8,531 bases of DNA. Origin: JBHENW01 sp046261875. Lineage in GTDB: Bacteria; Acidobacteriota; Thermoanaerobaculia; UBA5066; Gp7-AA6. The stretch lies in contig JBHENW010000176.1 of NCBI GenBank assembly GCA_046261875.1, positions 1 to 8,531 of the forward strand. The letters run 5' to 3'. The first letter of the stretch is position 1; each line of letters opens with the position of its first letter. The notes beneath the pieces were generated by a model. That model worked only from the letters and a program-made list of their open reading frames with translations, was not told the DNA's origin and did not search any database. Made by a program: the position numbers and the translations under genes. Positions 1 to 6,219 of the stretch are shown here, piece after piece.

Positions 1-24
1 CCCCCGGAAAGAGGGGCGGCGGCC

Positions 25-813
25 ATGTGGCAAGGGTTCACCATCGCGCTGCGGGAGGGCATCGAAGCCTTCCTCATCATCGCGCTCACACTCTCCTACC
101 TGCGGCGCACCGGCCGCATCGGCCTGTCCCGGGCCGTGTACGCCGGCATCGCCGTGTCCCTCGTTACCTGCGCGGCCGCCGGGTTCCTCTTCGCCCGCGC
201 CGAGAACCAGCCTCTCTGGGAGGGCATCCTCGCCCTGACCGCCGCGGTCCTCGTCGGCAGCCTGCTCGTCTACATGAAGCGCGTCTCCGCCCGGCTCCGC
301 ACCGACATCGAGCGGCGGATCGAGGCGAGCGCCGGAGCAACCTCGGCGCGCCGCGCATACTGGGGTGTCTTCTTCTTCACTCTGCTGATGATCACGCGCG
401 AGGGGATGGAGACGGTGCTCCTCGTCACGACCGCTCTCTTCCAGATGAAGTCCAGCGCCGTCCTGCTCGGCCTGCTCTTCGGCGTGGGCGCCGCCGCGTT
501 GATCGCCGTCGCCTGGACGCGGCTCGGCAAGGGCGTGGACCTGCGGGCCCTGCTCAACGTCTCCGGGGTCTTCCTCTTCCTCTTCCTGATCCAGCTCGTG
601 CTCTACGGCGTGCACGAGCTTTCGGAAGCCGGCATCCTGCCGGCGTCACAGGCGGTCCACGACGCGACGGAGTCCCTGGGCCCCGAGGGACGGTGGGGCC
701 AGCTCCTCGTCTACCTGCTCGCCGTGATCCCGACGGTCTGGTTGACCGCTCTCTGGCTGAAGCGCCGCGGTTCGAACCGCGGGCCGGTCGAGGGCGCCCG
801 CAACGCCGCTTAA
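25..813 (+). CDS. efeU: FTR1/EfeU-family high-affinity iron permease
   Basis: This is a 262-residue integral membrane protein of the FTR1 family, which moves ferric (or oxidised ferrous) iron across the cytoplasmic membrane. Two copies of the diagnostic R-E-G-x-E iron-binding motif are visible: REGIE at residues 10-14 in the first helix and REGME at residues 125-129 in a later helix. A conserved WEG lies at residues 65-67. Hydrophobic segments fall at about 5-25, 37-57, 64-84, 112-133, 140-160, 176-197 and 225-243, matching the family's seven-helix layout and usual length. The ATG at 25 sits 8 to 10 bases after a purine-rich AGAGGGG. No EfeO or EfeB partner is in the window; one could lie upstream, outside it. 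The family call is firm; the symbol is by homology, and the electron or oxidase partner cannot be seen. Confidence 0.92.
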   Translation: MWQGFTIALREGIEAFLIIALTLSYLRRTGRIGLSRAVYAGIAVSLVTCAAAGFLFARAENQPLWEGILALTAAVLVGSLLVYMKRVSARLRTDIERRIEASAGATSARRAYWGVFFFTLLMITREGMETVLLVTTALFQMKSSAVLLGLLFGVGAAALIAVAWTRLGKGVDLRALLNVSGVFLFLFLIQLVLYGVHELSEAGILPASQAVHDATESLGPEGRWGQLLVYLLAVIPTVWLTALWLKRRGSNRGPVEGARNAA

Positions 814-910
814 CCGTCGCTTTCGCTCGCTCGGGGCTGCCTTAGGCACCGGCGAGCGGCTCGCGGATCACGCTCGACCGCTCCCCTGGCCCGTCGCTCG
901 CTACAGCTCC

Positions 911-954
911 CGCGGCGCGAGGCTCCTCCGAGGGCGGAGACTCCTCGCGCCGCG
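911..954. repeat. Strong inverted repeat between convergent genes, terminator-like
   Basis: A perfect 12-base stem pairs 911-922 (CGCGGCGCGAGG) with 943-954. Inside it are a symmetric 3x3 internal loop and a 5-base stem, CTCCG (926-930) with CGGAG (935-939), closed by the loop AGGG. It lies between the stop codons of the iron permease and the lipoprotein, which converge, so it could end transcription from both sides. Neither strand has a following T tract, so it is not a canonical intrinsic terminator. A smaller inverted repeat (GAGCGG at 854-859, CCGCTC at 878-883) precedes it. Confidence 0.55.
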
Positions 955-976
955 AACGGAGGCCCGCACTCGACTC

Positions 977-1852
977 CTAAAGCTTGCTTTCGGTGCGCTG
1001 CGTGAAGAAGAGGTTGGGGAAGCCCTGCCGGAAGTACGTGGTGGCCTCGGTGACGAGGCGATTGTCTCCGTTCTTCCAACCCGGATCGCGGAACTTGTAC
1101 TCGTCACCCGTGTAGGTGACGAGGCCGAATTCCAGGCACAGGTTCTGCCCCGGCCGCAGGACGCAGGTGTTGAAGACTTCCTTCACGTTCTTCAGGTAGA
1201 GAGAGAAGTTCTGCTCGGGATCCTGCGACTGGAACCAGGAGATCGTCTCGCCGTCCACGACGAGGCGGCCGACGTCTCTCGTCGAGGTTCCGAAAACGCC
1301 GAGAAAACCGCGGCCCACGCGCGCCAGCCCGGGGAACTCCGCCTTGCGCTCGACGGCGGCGCCGGCCACGGCCGCCGGCGGCTTTCCGGAGCGGAGCATC
1401 TCTTCGAGCACGCCCTCGGAGAACCCCGCCGAGCGCAGCTCGAGGATTTCCGAAGTCGTGAGCTGGTAGTTCACGTTCTCCGTGCGGATCTTGTTGAGGA
1501 TGAACTCGTCGGACAGGCCCGCCTGCTTGAGCTTGAGGATGTCGTGGTGCGGTCGCGCCGCTACGGCTGGGGGTGGCGACGCCTGATCGGGCACCGCCGC
1601 CGCCGGCGGATAGGGCGGCGACGAGGATCCCATCGAGTCCGGACCGGAGGCATAACCCGCCTGTGACGGCCCGGGTGTCGGAACCGGCACCGGAGGCGGC
1701 GTCACCGGAGCCGGGTTGGGATTCGGGGGCGGGTTGACGGCGCCGGGTCCCGGACCTGGCGGTGGCTCCGACACGGGGCCCGTGGCGGTCGATCGGCACC
1801 CCGCGATCGCAGCCGAAACGGCGATCAGCAGCGCGAAAGCCTTCGCTCTCAT
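977..1852 (-). CDS. Proline-rich lipoprotein with tandem helical repeat and PH-like C-terminal region
   Basis: This is a predicted lipoprotein of 291 residues with no named function. The first 19 residues are a lipoprotein signal ending in IAGC, so Cys19 would be lipidated. A Pro/Gly/Ala-rich linker follows (about 26-100) and could carry the folded part away from the membrane. Residues 104-122 and 135-153 are a tandem repeat of the pattern I-L-x-L-x-x-A-G-x-S-x-x-x-(I/L), two short helical hairpins with a 31-residue period. Residues about 178-287 form a beta-rich region with alternating hydrophobics that looks PH-like; it contains Cys230 and Cys239, which could form a disulfide. The ATG at 1852 was chosen because GGGAGAG (1867-1861) precedes it by 8 bases and the signal starts there; a longer frame upstream lacks these features. 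A TGTAAGAT at about 1885-1878 could be its -10 box, but I see no good -35. Confidence 0.8.
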   Translation of the reverse strand: MRAKAFALLIAVSAAIAGCRSTATGPVSEPPPGPGPGAVNPPPNPNPAPVTPPPVPVPTPGPSQAGYASGPDSMGSSSPPYPPAAAVPDQASPPPAVAARPHHDILKLKQAGLSDEFILNKIRTENVNYQLTTSEILELRSAGFSEGVLEEMLRSGKPPAAVAGAAVERKAEFPGLARVGRGFLGVFGTSTRDVGRLVVDGETISWFQSQDPEQNFSLYLKNVKEVFNTCVLRPGQNLCLEFGLVTYTGDEYKFRDPGWKNGDNRLVTEATTYFRQGFPNLFFTQRTESKL

Positions 1853-1955
1853 GGTGTTTGCTCTCCCTTGGCCGCGCATCTTACAACCCCCCTGCCCGGC
1901 GCGGAACTTGCTCCTCCACTGTCGAGGCCGTCGGAGGCCGGCAGGAGGAACGCAC

Positions 1956-2156
1956 ATGAAGTTCATGGGCATCTATCTGATCGGTTACGTGCTGCTTCTC
2001 GGCGGCGCACTCCTCGCGCTCTGGAAGACTGGAGTCCTCGCTTCGATCGGTCCGGTCTGGACGGGCATCGGGCTACTCATCGCGATCGGCCTGGGAATCA
2101 TGATCGCCGTCGCCAACAGCGGCGAGAAGAAGACGATCTCCGTGGACCGCAGCTAG
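1956..2156 (+). CDS. Small two-helix membrane protein, unknown function
   Basis: This is a 66-residue hydrophobic protein. Two transmembrane helices are apparent, at about residues 5-24 and 33-53, joined by a short WKTG-containing loop; the tail is short, polar and charged. The ATG at 1956 follows an excellent ribosome binding site, AGGAGGAA at 1943-1950, spaced 5 bases. This argues for the short form over a longer upstream frame without such a site. It is divergent from the lipoprotein (103 bases between starts) and ends 9 bases short of the adenosyltransferase stop on the other strand. I do not recognise the family. Small proteins of this shape are often membrane-stress or complex accessory proteins, but nothing here shows which. 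Confidence 0.72.
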   Translation: MKFMGIYLIGYVLLLGGALLALWKTGVLASIGPVWTGIGLLIAIGLGIMIAVANSGEKKTISVDRS

Positions 2157-2165
2157 CCCGCGGGC

Positions 2166-2729
2166 TCACGACCGGCTGTCCCAGAGGACGTCGGGCGATC
2201 CCTTGCTGCGGTTCTCGAAGCGCGCCATCACGAAGAGCGCGTCGGAGAGCCGGTTGACGTAAGGCACGGTCCATTTTCCGACCGGCTCTTCGCGCGTCAG
2301 CGAGACGAGGAGTCTTTCGACTCGGCGGCAAACGGTCCGGGCCACGTGCAATTGCGCGGCGCCCATCGCGCCCCCCGGGAGGACGAAATTCTCCAGCGGA
2401 GAGAGCTCCGCCGTGAGCCGGTCCATCAGCTCTTCCAGCCCGGTGACGTGGCGCTGCTCGATCCGCGGCACGGGCCGCTTCGCTTTGTCTTCCTCGAGGA
2501 TGCAGAGATCCGAGCCGAGGTGGAAGAGATCGTTCTGTATCCGCCGCAGCTCGCCGGTCAACGGCGGGGAGAGACCGACCGCGAGCGCGACACCGATCTG
2601 CGAGTTGAGCTCATCCACCGTTCCGTACGCCTCCACACGGAGGGAGTCCTTACGCACCCTCTGCCCGCCGCCGAGCGAGGTCGTGCCGTCGTCGCCGGTG
2701 CGCGTGTAAACCTTCGTGATGCGCGGCAT
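2166..2729 (-). CDS. pduO: PduO-type cob(I)alamin adenosyltransferase
   Basis: This 187-residue enzyme transfers the adenosyl group of ATP to cob(I)alamin to make coenzyme B12. All family signatures are present: the N-terminal ATP-binding stretch TRTGDDGTTSLGGG (9-22), AYGTVDELNS (34-43), the LPGG segment (117-120), the ATP/cobalamin-site helix LHVARTVCRRVERL (127-140) and YVNRLSDALF (157-166). Length is normal for the family. The ATG at 2729 begins 10 bases after the stop of the upstream receptor gene, with AAGGGGA as ribosome binding site. The two genes are therefore very probably one mRNA, placed under the cobalamin riboswitch. This fits scavenging of incomplete corrinoids followed by adenosylation in the cytoplasm. 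The stop codon is 9 bases from that of the convergent small membrane gene. CobA-type adenosyltransferases are unrelated in sequence and can be excluded. Confidence 0.95.
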   Translation of the reverse strand: MPRITKVYTRTGDDGTTSLGGGQRVRKDSLRVEAYGTVDELNSQIGVALAVGLSPPLTGELRRIQNDLFHLGSDLCILEEDKAKRPVPRIEQRHVTGLEELMDRLTAELSPLENFVLPGGAMGAAQLHVARTVCRRVERLLVSLTREEPVGKWTVPYVNRLSDALFVMARFENRSKGSPDVLWDSRS

Positions 2730-2739
2730 CGCCGTCCCC

Positions 2740-5049
2740 TTAGAACCGAACCTCGAGCCCCCCGGAAAATCGGCGCCCCGGAGCCGGGTATCCGCGCACT
2801 TCCTGGTAGCCGCGGTCCGTGACGTTCTCGACGCGCGCGAAAGGCTCGAAGAGACCCAGATCGTAGCGCGTGAAGAGATCCAGGCGGAGATACGAAGGCT
2901 CCGACACGCGCGCCCGCGTGAGCGGATCCGCATCGGCGCGCCGGCCGACGAAGACGATCCTCGGGGTCACCGTCCATCCCTCCAGCGGGCGCCAGGCCAC
3001 CGCGGCGGCGGCGCGATGGCGCGGCCTCCGGAGCAGGTCCTCGCCGGTCTGCCGGTCCTCCGCGTCGAGCCACGTGTAGCCGGCCTTCAGTTCCGCGCGC
3101 TCGCCGACGGGAACGCGGGCGATCAGCTCGGCGCCGCGCGTGCGCGCGCGTCCGACGTTCTCGTTCAGCGACGTCGAGAACTCGAAGACGATCAGGTTCC
3201 GGTACTCGTTCCAGAAGAGCGACAGCTCCAGGCTCCCGGCCCCGAGGAAGCGCGCGGCCCCGACCTCGTAGGAGGTGACGCGCTCCGGCTCGAGGTCCGG
3301 GTTGCCCGAGAACGGATAGAAGAGCTCTCCCACGGATGGCGCGCGAAACGCGCTTCCGGCCGACGCGCGCAGCTTCCACCGCCCCGAGCCGTCCACCCAC
3401 GCCAGCGTGCCGCGCGGGCTCCAGGCTTCCCCGAAGTCCGAATGCCGGTCGTAACGGACGCCGGCCGTCAGCACCAGGCCGCGCCCGAGCGACACGATGT
3501 CCTGGACCCCACCGCCCCAGAGGGTCGAAGAATCGTCATCCAGGGAAGTCCCGAAGTTGCTCCGGTCGCTGACGCGCCACCGCTCCCAGGAGCCGAATGC
3601 CGTCAACTCGTGGCGGCCGGCGCGGAACGTGTCCGAGACACGCGCCTGCAGCGTCTCCGGCCGCGACTCGGAAGCGAAGTCGGAGTCCGGGTCGGTGTAA
3701 AGCCGCTCGGATGCGACCCGGGCGAAGAGAAACGACGCGTCGTGACCGCTCGCCGGCCGGAACCGGATGGGGACCTGGAGGCGCTCCTCGCGGTCCTCCT
3801 GGCGCGCGCGCGGCGATTCGCCCCCGACCGGGCCGGGAATGCCGACTTCGCTCTCGCGGAGGGCGCCTTCCAGTCCGATCTGCAGAACGTCGTTCGGACG
3901 CCAGTCCAGGCGCAGGGAGCCGCCCCGCTCCTCCCAGTCGGAGTTTCTGCGGTGGCCGTCGGAGCGCGAGTCCGAGAAGCTCGCCGCCGCGGCGAAGTCG
4001 GCGACGCCCGCCGAAACGAACGCCGCCAAGCCCCTCTGGCCCTCCGATCCGCCCTCGGCCGTCGCCCGGCCGGCCGGCCGCGCGGAGGAGGGGCGCGTGA
4101 AGATCTGGATCACGCCGCCGATCGCATCGGACCCGTAGAGGGGGGAGAAGGGACCGCGCACGACCTCGATCCGCTCGATGTTCTCGGTCGTGAGGGAAGA
4201 AAAGTCGTATCCGGAGAAGTAGGGGGAATTCATCCGCGCGCCGTCCACGAGGACGAGCAGGTGCGGCGAGTTCGCGCCGCGCAGGAAGACCGACGTCAGG
4301 GCGCCGTCGCTTCCCTGGCGCGCGACGTCCACGCCGGGGACCTCCCGCAGCAGCTCGACGACGGTCCGGGCGCCGCTCGCCTCGATCCACTCACGCGTGA
4401 TCACCGTCGCCGCGGAGCCGAGGTCGCGCTCCTCCTCCGGCGTCATCGTCGCGGTCACGACGAGGGAGTCGGAGACGGGAGGCGGCGCCTGCGCGAGCGC
4501 GGGGACCGCAAGCAGAAAGATCAGAGAGGCCGCGGCCGCACCGCGAGTCGCCGCCCGCCGCTTCCGCGACATGGCGTCCACGCCGAACAGGGTTGCCGTC
4601 CCCAGCAGGTCGGCGGAAAGCGTGTTCCAGAAGAACGGCAGCGCCGCCGCATAGCAGAGAAAAAAGCCCGCTCCCGTGCGGGGATAGAGCGCGCCGCGCA
4701 GGAAGACCGCCAGGTTGCTCACGAAGAAGAAGAGCAAGGAGCTTGCGACGGAGAATGCCGCCAGCCGCTTCACCGTGGCCTTCCCGCGCAGCAGGCGTCC
4801 GGCCAGGACGATCAACAGGAAGCTGCCGTAGATCGCCACGCGGCCCGGGGAGAGGAGCGCCCGGCCCGTGCCGAAGTCCAGAAAGAAATCGGAGAGCGCC
4901 AGGGAGAAGAGGGGAACCGCGAAGTCCCAACCGGCCGGGAGCCGGGCGCCGGAATAGAGCGCCAGCGCGCCGAGGGGAACGAAGTTGGGTGGATGGGGCA
5001 GGAGCCGGGAAAGCGCGCCGAGGAGAACGAGGGAAACCGCGGTCGTCAT
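2740..5049 (-). CDS. btuB: DUF6580 transport-like protein fused in frame to BtuB-type TonB-dependent B12 receptor
   Basis: One open frame of 769 residues. Residues 1-159 are a DUF6580-type membrane protein. Residues 160-769 are a full-length vitamin B12 outer-membrane receptor with its own signal peptide, TonB box (DSLVVTAT, receptor residues 35-42), plug (about 50-160, including LVLVDGARMN and RGPFSPLYGSDAIGGVIQI) and a beta-barrel ending in Phe. The plug closely follows the BtuB pattern, and the cobalamin riboswitch upstream supports B12 as cargo. The ATG at 5049 follows GGGAGG by 5 bases; the frame stays open upstream through the riboswitch, but that part is not expected to be translated. 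No stop separates the two halves. The receptor might instead start at the internal ATG at 4572, giving 610 residues, the usual BtuB length, but no good ribosome binding site precedes it. Either this is a true fusion processed at the inner signal peptide, or an internal start or a sequence error hides two genes. Confidence 0.88.
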   Translation of the reverse strand: MTTAVSLVLLGALSRLLPHPPNFVPLGALALYSGARLPAGWDFAVPLFSLALSDFFLDFGTGRALLSPGRVAIYGSFLLIVLAGRLLRGKATVKRLAAFSVASSLLFFFVSNLAVFLRGALYPRTGAGFFLCYAAALPFFWNTLSADLLGTATLFGVDAMSRKRRAATRGAAAASLIFLLAVPALAQAPPPVSDSLVVTATMTPEEERDLGSAATVITREWIEASGARTVVELLREVPGVDVARQGSDGALTSVFLRGANSPHLLVLVDGARMNSPYFSGYDFSSLTTENIERIEVVRGPFSPLYGSDAIGGVIQIFTRPSSARPAGRATAEGGSEGQRGLAAFVSAGVADFAAAASFSDSRSDGHRRNSDWEERGGSLRLDWRPNDVLQIGLEGALRESEVGIPGPVGGESPRARQEDREERLQVPIRFRPASGHDASFLFARVASERLYTDPDSDFASESRPETLQARVSDTFRAGRHELTAFGSWERWRVSDRSNFGTSLDDDSSTLWGGGVQDIVSLGRGLVLTAGVRYDRHSDFGEAWSPRGTLAWVDGSGRWKLRASAGSAFRAPSVGELFYPFSGNPDLEPERVTSYEVGAARFLGAGSLELSLFWNEYRNLIVFEFSTSLNENVGRARTRGAELIARVPVGERAELKAGYTWLDAEDRQTGEDLLRRPRHRAAAAVAWRPLEGWTVTPRIVFVGRRADADPLTRARVSEPSYLRLDLFTRYDLGLFEPFARVENVTDRGYQEVRGYPAPGRRFSGGLEVRF
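4486..4572 (-). other. Embedded Sec signal peptide at the fusion junction, with possible internal start
   Basis: The 29 residues starting at the ATG at 4572 form a textbook signal peptide. It has a basic N-region (MSRKRRAATR), a hydrophobic core (about residues 12-25) and a signal peptidase I site after ALAQA, followed by PPP. In the long frame this lies at residues 160-188, directly after the last DUF6580 helix. Cleavage there would release the receptor to the periplasm even if it is made as a fusion. Translation could also restart at this ATG; upstream bases (GGCGTGGACGCC) offer only a weak ribosome binding site. Confidence 0.7.
4573..5049 (-). other. DUF6580 membrane domain at the N-terminus of the fused frame
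   Basis: This part of the fused frame would be a complete DUF6580-family protein by itself. Its 159 residues have about five hydrophobic segments (roughly 3-16, 24-36, 43-58, 71-86, 98-117 and 128-157, some merging). The family-like landmarks are SRLLPHPPNFVPLGALALY (14-32), LSDFFLDF (52-59), YPRTGAGFF (122-130) and FFWNTLSADLLGTATLFG (139-156). Proteins of this family are annotated as putative transport proteins and resemble small substrate-binding membrane subunits. Its place directly behind a cobalamin riboswitch suggests corrinoid or cobalt transport across the inner membrane; that substrate is inference. The family homology ends almost exactly where the receptor signal peptide begins. 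Confidence 0.75.
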
Positions 5050-5054
5050 TCGAA

Positions 5055-5133
5055 CCTCCCGTTCGACGAGACGAAATCCGGGAGGCGAGCGAGTGTGCCG
5101 CGCTCGGGTGAATCCCGGGCGCGTCCTCCCTCC
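5055..5133 (-). promoter_or_regulatory. Riboswitch expression platform that can sequester the ribosome binding site
   Basis: On the minus-strand transcript, CCTCCCG (5085-5079) is the exact complement of CGGGAGG (5061-5055), which contains the ribosome binding site for the start at 5049. Pairing across a 17-base loop would hide the site. Further upstream GGAGGGAGG (5133-5125) can pair with the same CCTCCC and so free the site. Between them a hairpin (5122-5100, stem GCGC-x-CGGG, loop ATTCA) could be the loop that docks with the aptamer. A third option, TCGAAC/GTTCGA (5066-5061 with 5055-5050), also frames the site. I see no T tract, so control of translation is favoured over termination. Confidence 0.6.
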
Positions 5134-5153
5134 GATCCCCGCCGGAGAAGCGT

Positions 5154-5357
5154 TTCGTTCGGCAGGTCTCCTGGCTTCCGGATCGTCCGCCGCCGGGCTC
5201 CTTCCCGGACGCGCCACCGGGCCGAAGGCTCGGCCTGATTTCTCGCGTCCAGTGGTTCGTTGCCCGGGGCGTCCCCGGTGACAGTGGCGGGGGCCGCGCG
5301 GGATTTTCACCCGCTTCCCTCCCGGAGCCTTCCGCGGCTCCGGTGGAACCGAACGAA
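5154..5357 (-). ncRNA. Cobalamin (B12) riboswitch aptamer
   Basis: The minus strand carries the conserved blocks of the cobalamin riboswitch in order. They are a P2-like GGAGCC/GGCTCC hairpin, GGGAAGCGGGTGAAAATCCC (5320-5301), GCGGCCCCCGCCACTG (5298-5283) and the 3' B12 box GAAGCCAGGAGACCTGCC (5178-5161). The outer helix P1 is visible as nine exact pairs: TTCGTTCGG (5357-5349) with CCGAACGAA (5162-5154). It lies about 105 bases before the start of the DUF6580-BtuB frame, the classic position for B12 feedback control of uptake genes. Bound adenosyl- or other cobalamin should lower expression of the receptor and the adenosyltransferase gene behind it. Confidence 0.95.
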
Positions 5358-5383
5358 TTCAAAGATCGCCGACGAAGACCGCG

Positions 5384-5412
5384 ACGATACGCCTGTCACG
5401 GTGGCGCCGCAA
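5384..5412 (-). promoter_or_regulatory. Possible promoter for the B12 operon
   Basis: On the minus strand TTGCGG (5412-5407) and TATCGT (5389-5384) are separated by 17 bases. This would start transcription near 5377, about 20 bases before riboswitch helix P1. Matches to the sigma-70 consensus are partial (3 of 6 and 4 of 6), so position is the main support. Confidence 0.35.
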
Positions 5413-5427
5413 GCTCCGGCCTTCTCA

Positions 5428-5433
5428 TACAAT
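5428..5433 (+). promoter_or_regulatory. -10 box for a leaderless larB transcript
   Basis: TACAAT matches the -10 consensus at 5 of 6 positions. A start of transcription seven bases downstream falls on the GTG at 5440, so the mRNA may have no leader. I see no clear -35 box upstream. Confidence 0.45.
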
Positions 5434-5439
5434 CCGCGC

Positions 5440-6219
5440 GTGCAACCCGCCGACTACACGCTGGATTTCGACCGCCTGCGGCGCGTCGGATTCCCGGAAG
5501 TCGTGCTCGGAGAAGGGAAAACGGCGGCGCAGATCGCGGAGATCTGCCGCCAGCTCGCGCGCGCGCACGACGTCCTCGTCACGCGCCTCCCTCCGGATCA
5601 ATGGGAGGAGGTCGCCGCGATCCCACTGCCGGGACGGGCCGACTACGACCCCCGGTCTTCGACCCTTCACCTCGCGGTCGGCAAGCCGATGCCGCGCCTG
5701 GAGGGACTGGTGGCGCTCGTCACGGCGGGGACGATGGACACGGCCGTCTCCGAGGAAGCCCGGCGGACCCTCGAATACCTCGGGGTAGCCTCGCGTACGA
5801 TCCCCGACGTCGGGGTGGCGGGCGTCGTGCGCCTCCTCTCCCGGCTCGAGGAGATCGAGCAGGCGGACGTCGTGATCGCGGTCGCCGGCATGGAGGGCGC
5901 TCTCTTTTCGGTCATCGGGGGGCTCGTCGGGCTCCCGCTCATCGCGGTGCCCACCTCCCGCGGTTACGGCGCCGCCTTCGGCGGCCTCGCATCGCTCCTT
6001 TCCGCGGTGAACTCCTGCGCCAACGGGGTCACCGCGGTCAACATCGACTCCGGTTACGCCGCGGCCATGGCGGCGTACCGCATCCTTTCGGGAGGACCGC
6101 GGCGATGGGACGAAAAAAAACAGGGCCCTCCACCGCACGAAAGTACGCGCACGAGGCGGCCATCGGAGTCGACCGCAAGCGCAAGAAAGCGCTCCTCCGC
6201 AAACCGACGACGCCGGTAA
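5440..6219 (+). CDS. larB: LarB, nickel-pincer cofactor biosynthesis carboxylase/hydrolase
   Basis: LarB is an AIR-carboxylase (PurE)-like enzyme that carboxylates nicotinic acid adenine dinucleotide and cleaves it to the bis-carboxylated mononucleotide, the first step to the nickel-pincer cofactor of lactate racemase and relatives. Signatures seen are GFPEVVLGEGKT (17-28), VTAGTMD (94-100), DVGVAG (123-128), VVIAVAGMEGAL (144-155), IAVPTSRGYGAAFGG (168-182) and LNSCA-like VNSCANGV (190-197). Cys193 and Glu152 match the catalytic pair by position and spacing. The GTG at 5440 was chosen because GFPEVV homology begins soon after it and no ribosome binding site exists there or at the in-frame GTG at 5401. 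The usual helical N-terminal extension of about 30 residues is absent. Family homology ends near residue 215; the Arg/Ser-rich last 40 or so residues overlap the next gene by 115 bases. LarC and LarE are not in the window. Confidence 0.88.
   Translation: MQPADYTLDFDRLRRVGFPEVVLGEGKTAAQIAEICRQLARAHDVLVTRLPPDQWEEVAAIPLPGRADYDPRSSTLHLAVGKPMPRLEGLVALVTAGTMDTAVSEEARRTLEYLGVASRTIPDVGVAGVVRLLSRLEEIEQADVVIAVAGMEGALFSVIGGLVGLPLIAVPTSRGYGAAFGGLASLLSAVNSCANGVTAVNIDSGYAAAMAAYRILSGGPRRWDEKKQGPPPHESTRTRRPSESTASARKRSSANRRRR

Noticed and set aside
27..845. Overlapping frame in +3 over the iron permease
   Set aside because: It is Arg/Pro/His-rich with no hydrophobic helices; the overlapping frame holds the complete FTR1 motifs.
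1853..1972. Longer start for the lipoprotein
   Set aside because: It adds residues before an intact signal peptide and would destroy its N-terminal position; a good ribosome binding site precedes the ATG at 1852.
2155..2166. Perfect 12-base palindrome AGCCCGCGGGCT spanning the two convergent stop codons
   Set aside because: It is too short to form a loop-bearing hairpin of note, has no T tract, and is within chance for GC-rich DNA.
2716..5238. An 840-codon plus-strand open frame antisense to the B12 receptor gene
   Set aside because: Its product is Arg/Ala/Gly/Glu-rich low-complexity sequence with no domain, and it runs opposite a gene with strong family motifs. Long antisense frames are expected at this GC content.
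5050..5310. Upstream extension of the fused frame, still open back to an ATG at 5310
   Set aside because: It runs through the conserved core of the riboswitch and gives Arg/Pro-rich nonsense. The start at 5049 has a proper ribosome binding site.
5260..5439. Upstream extension of larB
   Set aside because: It would lie in the riboswitch antisense and the promoter region, has no family homology and no ribosome binding site.
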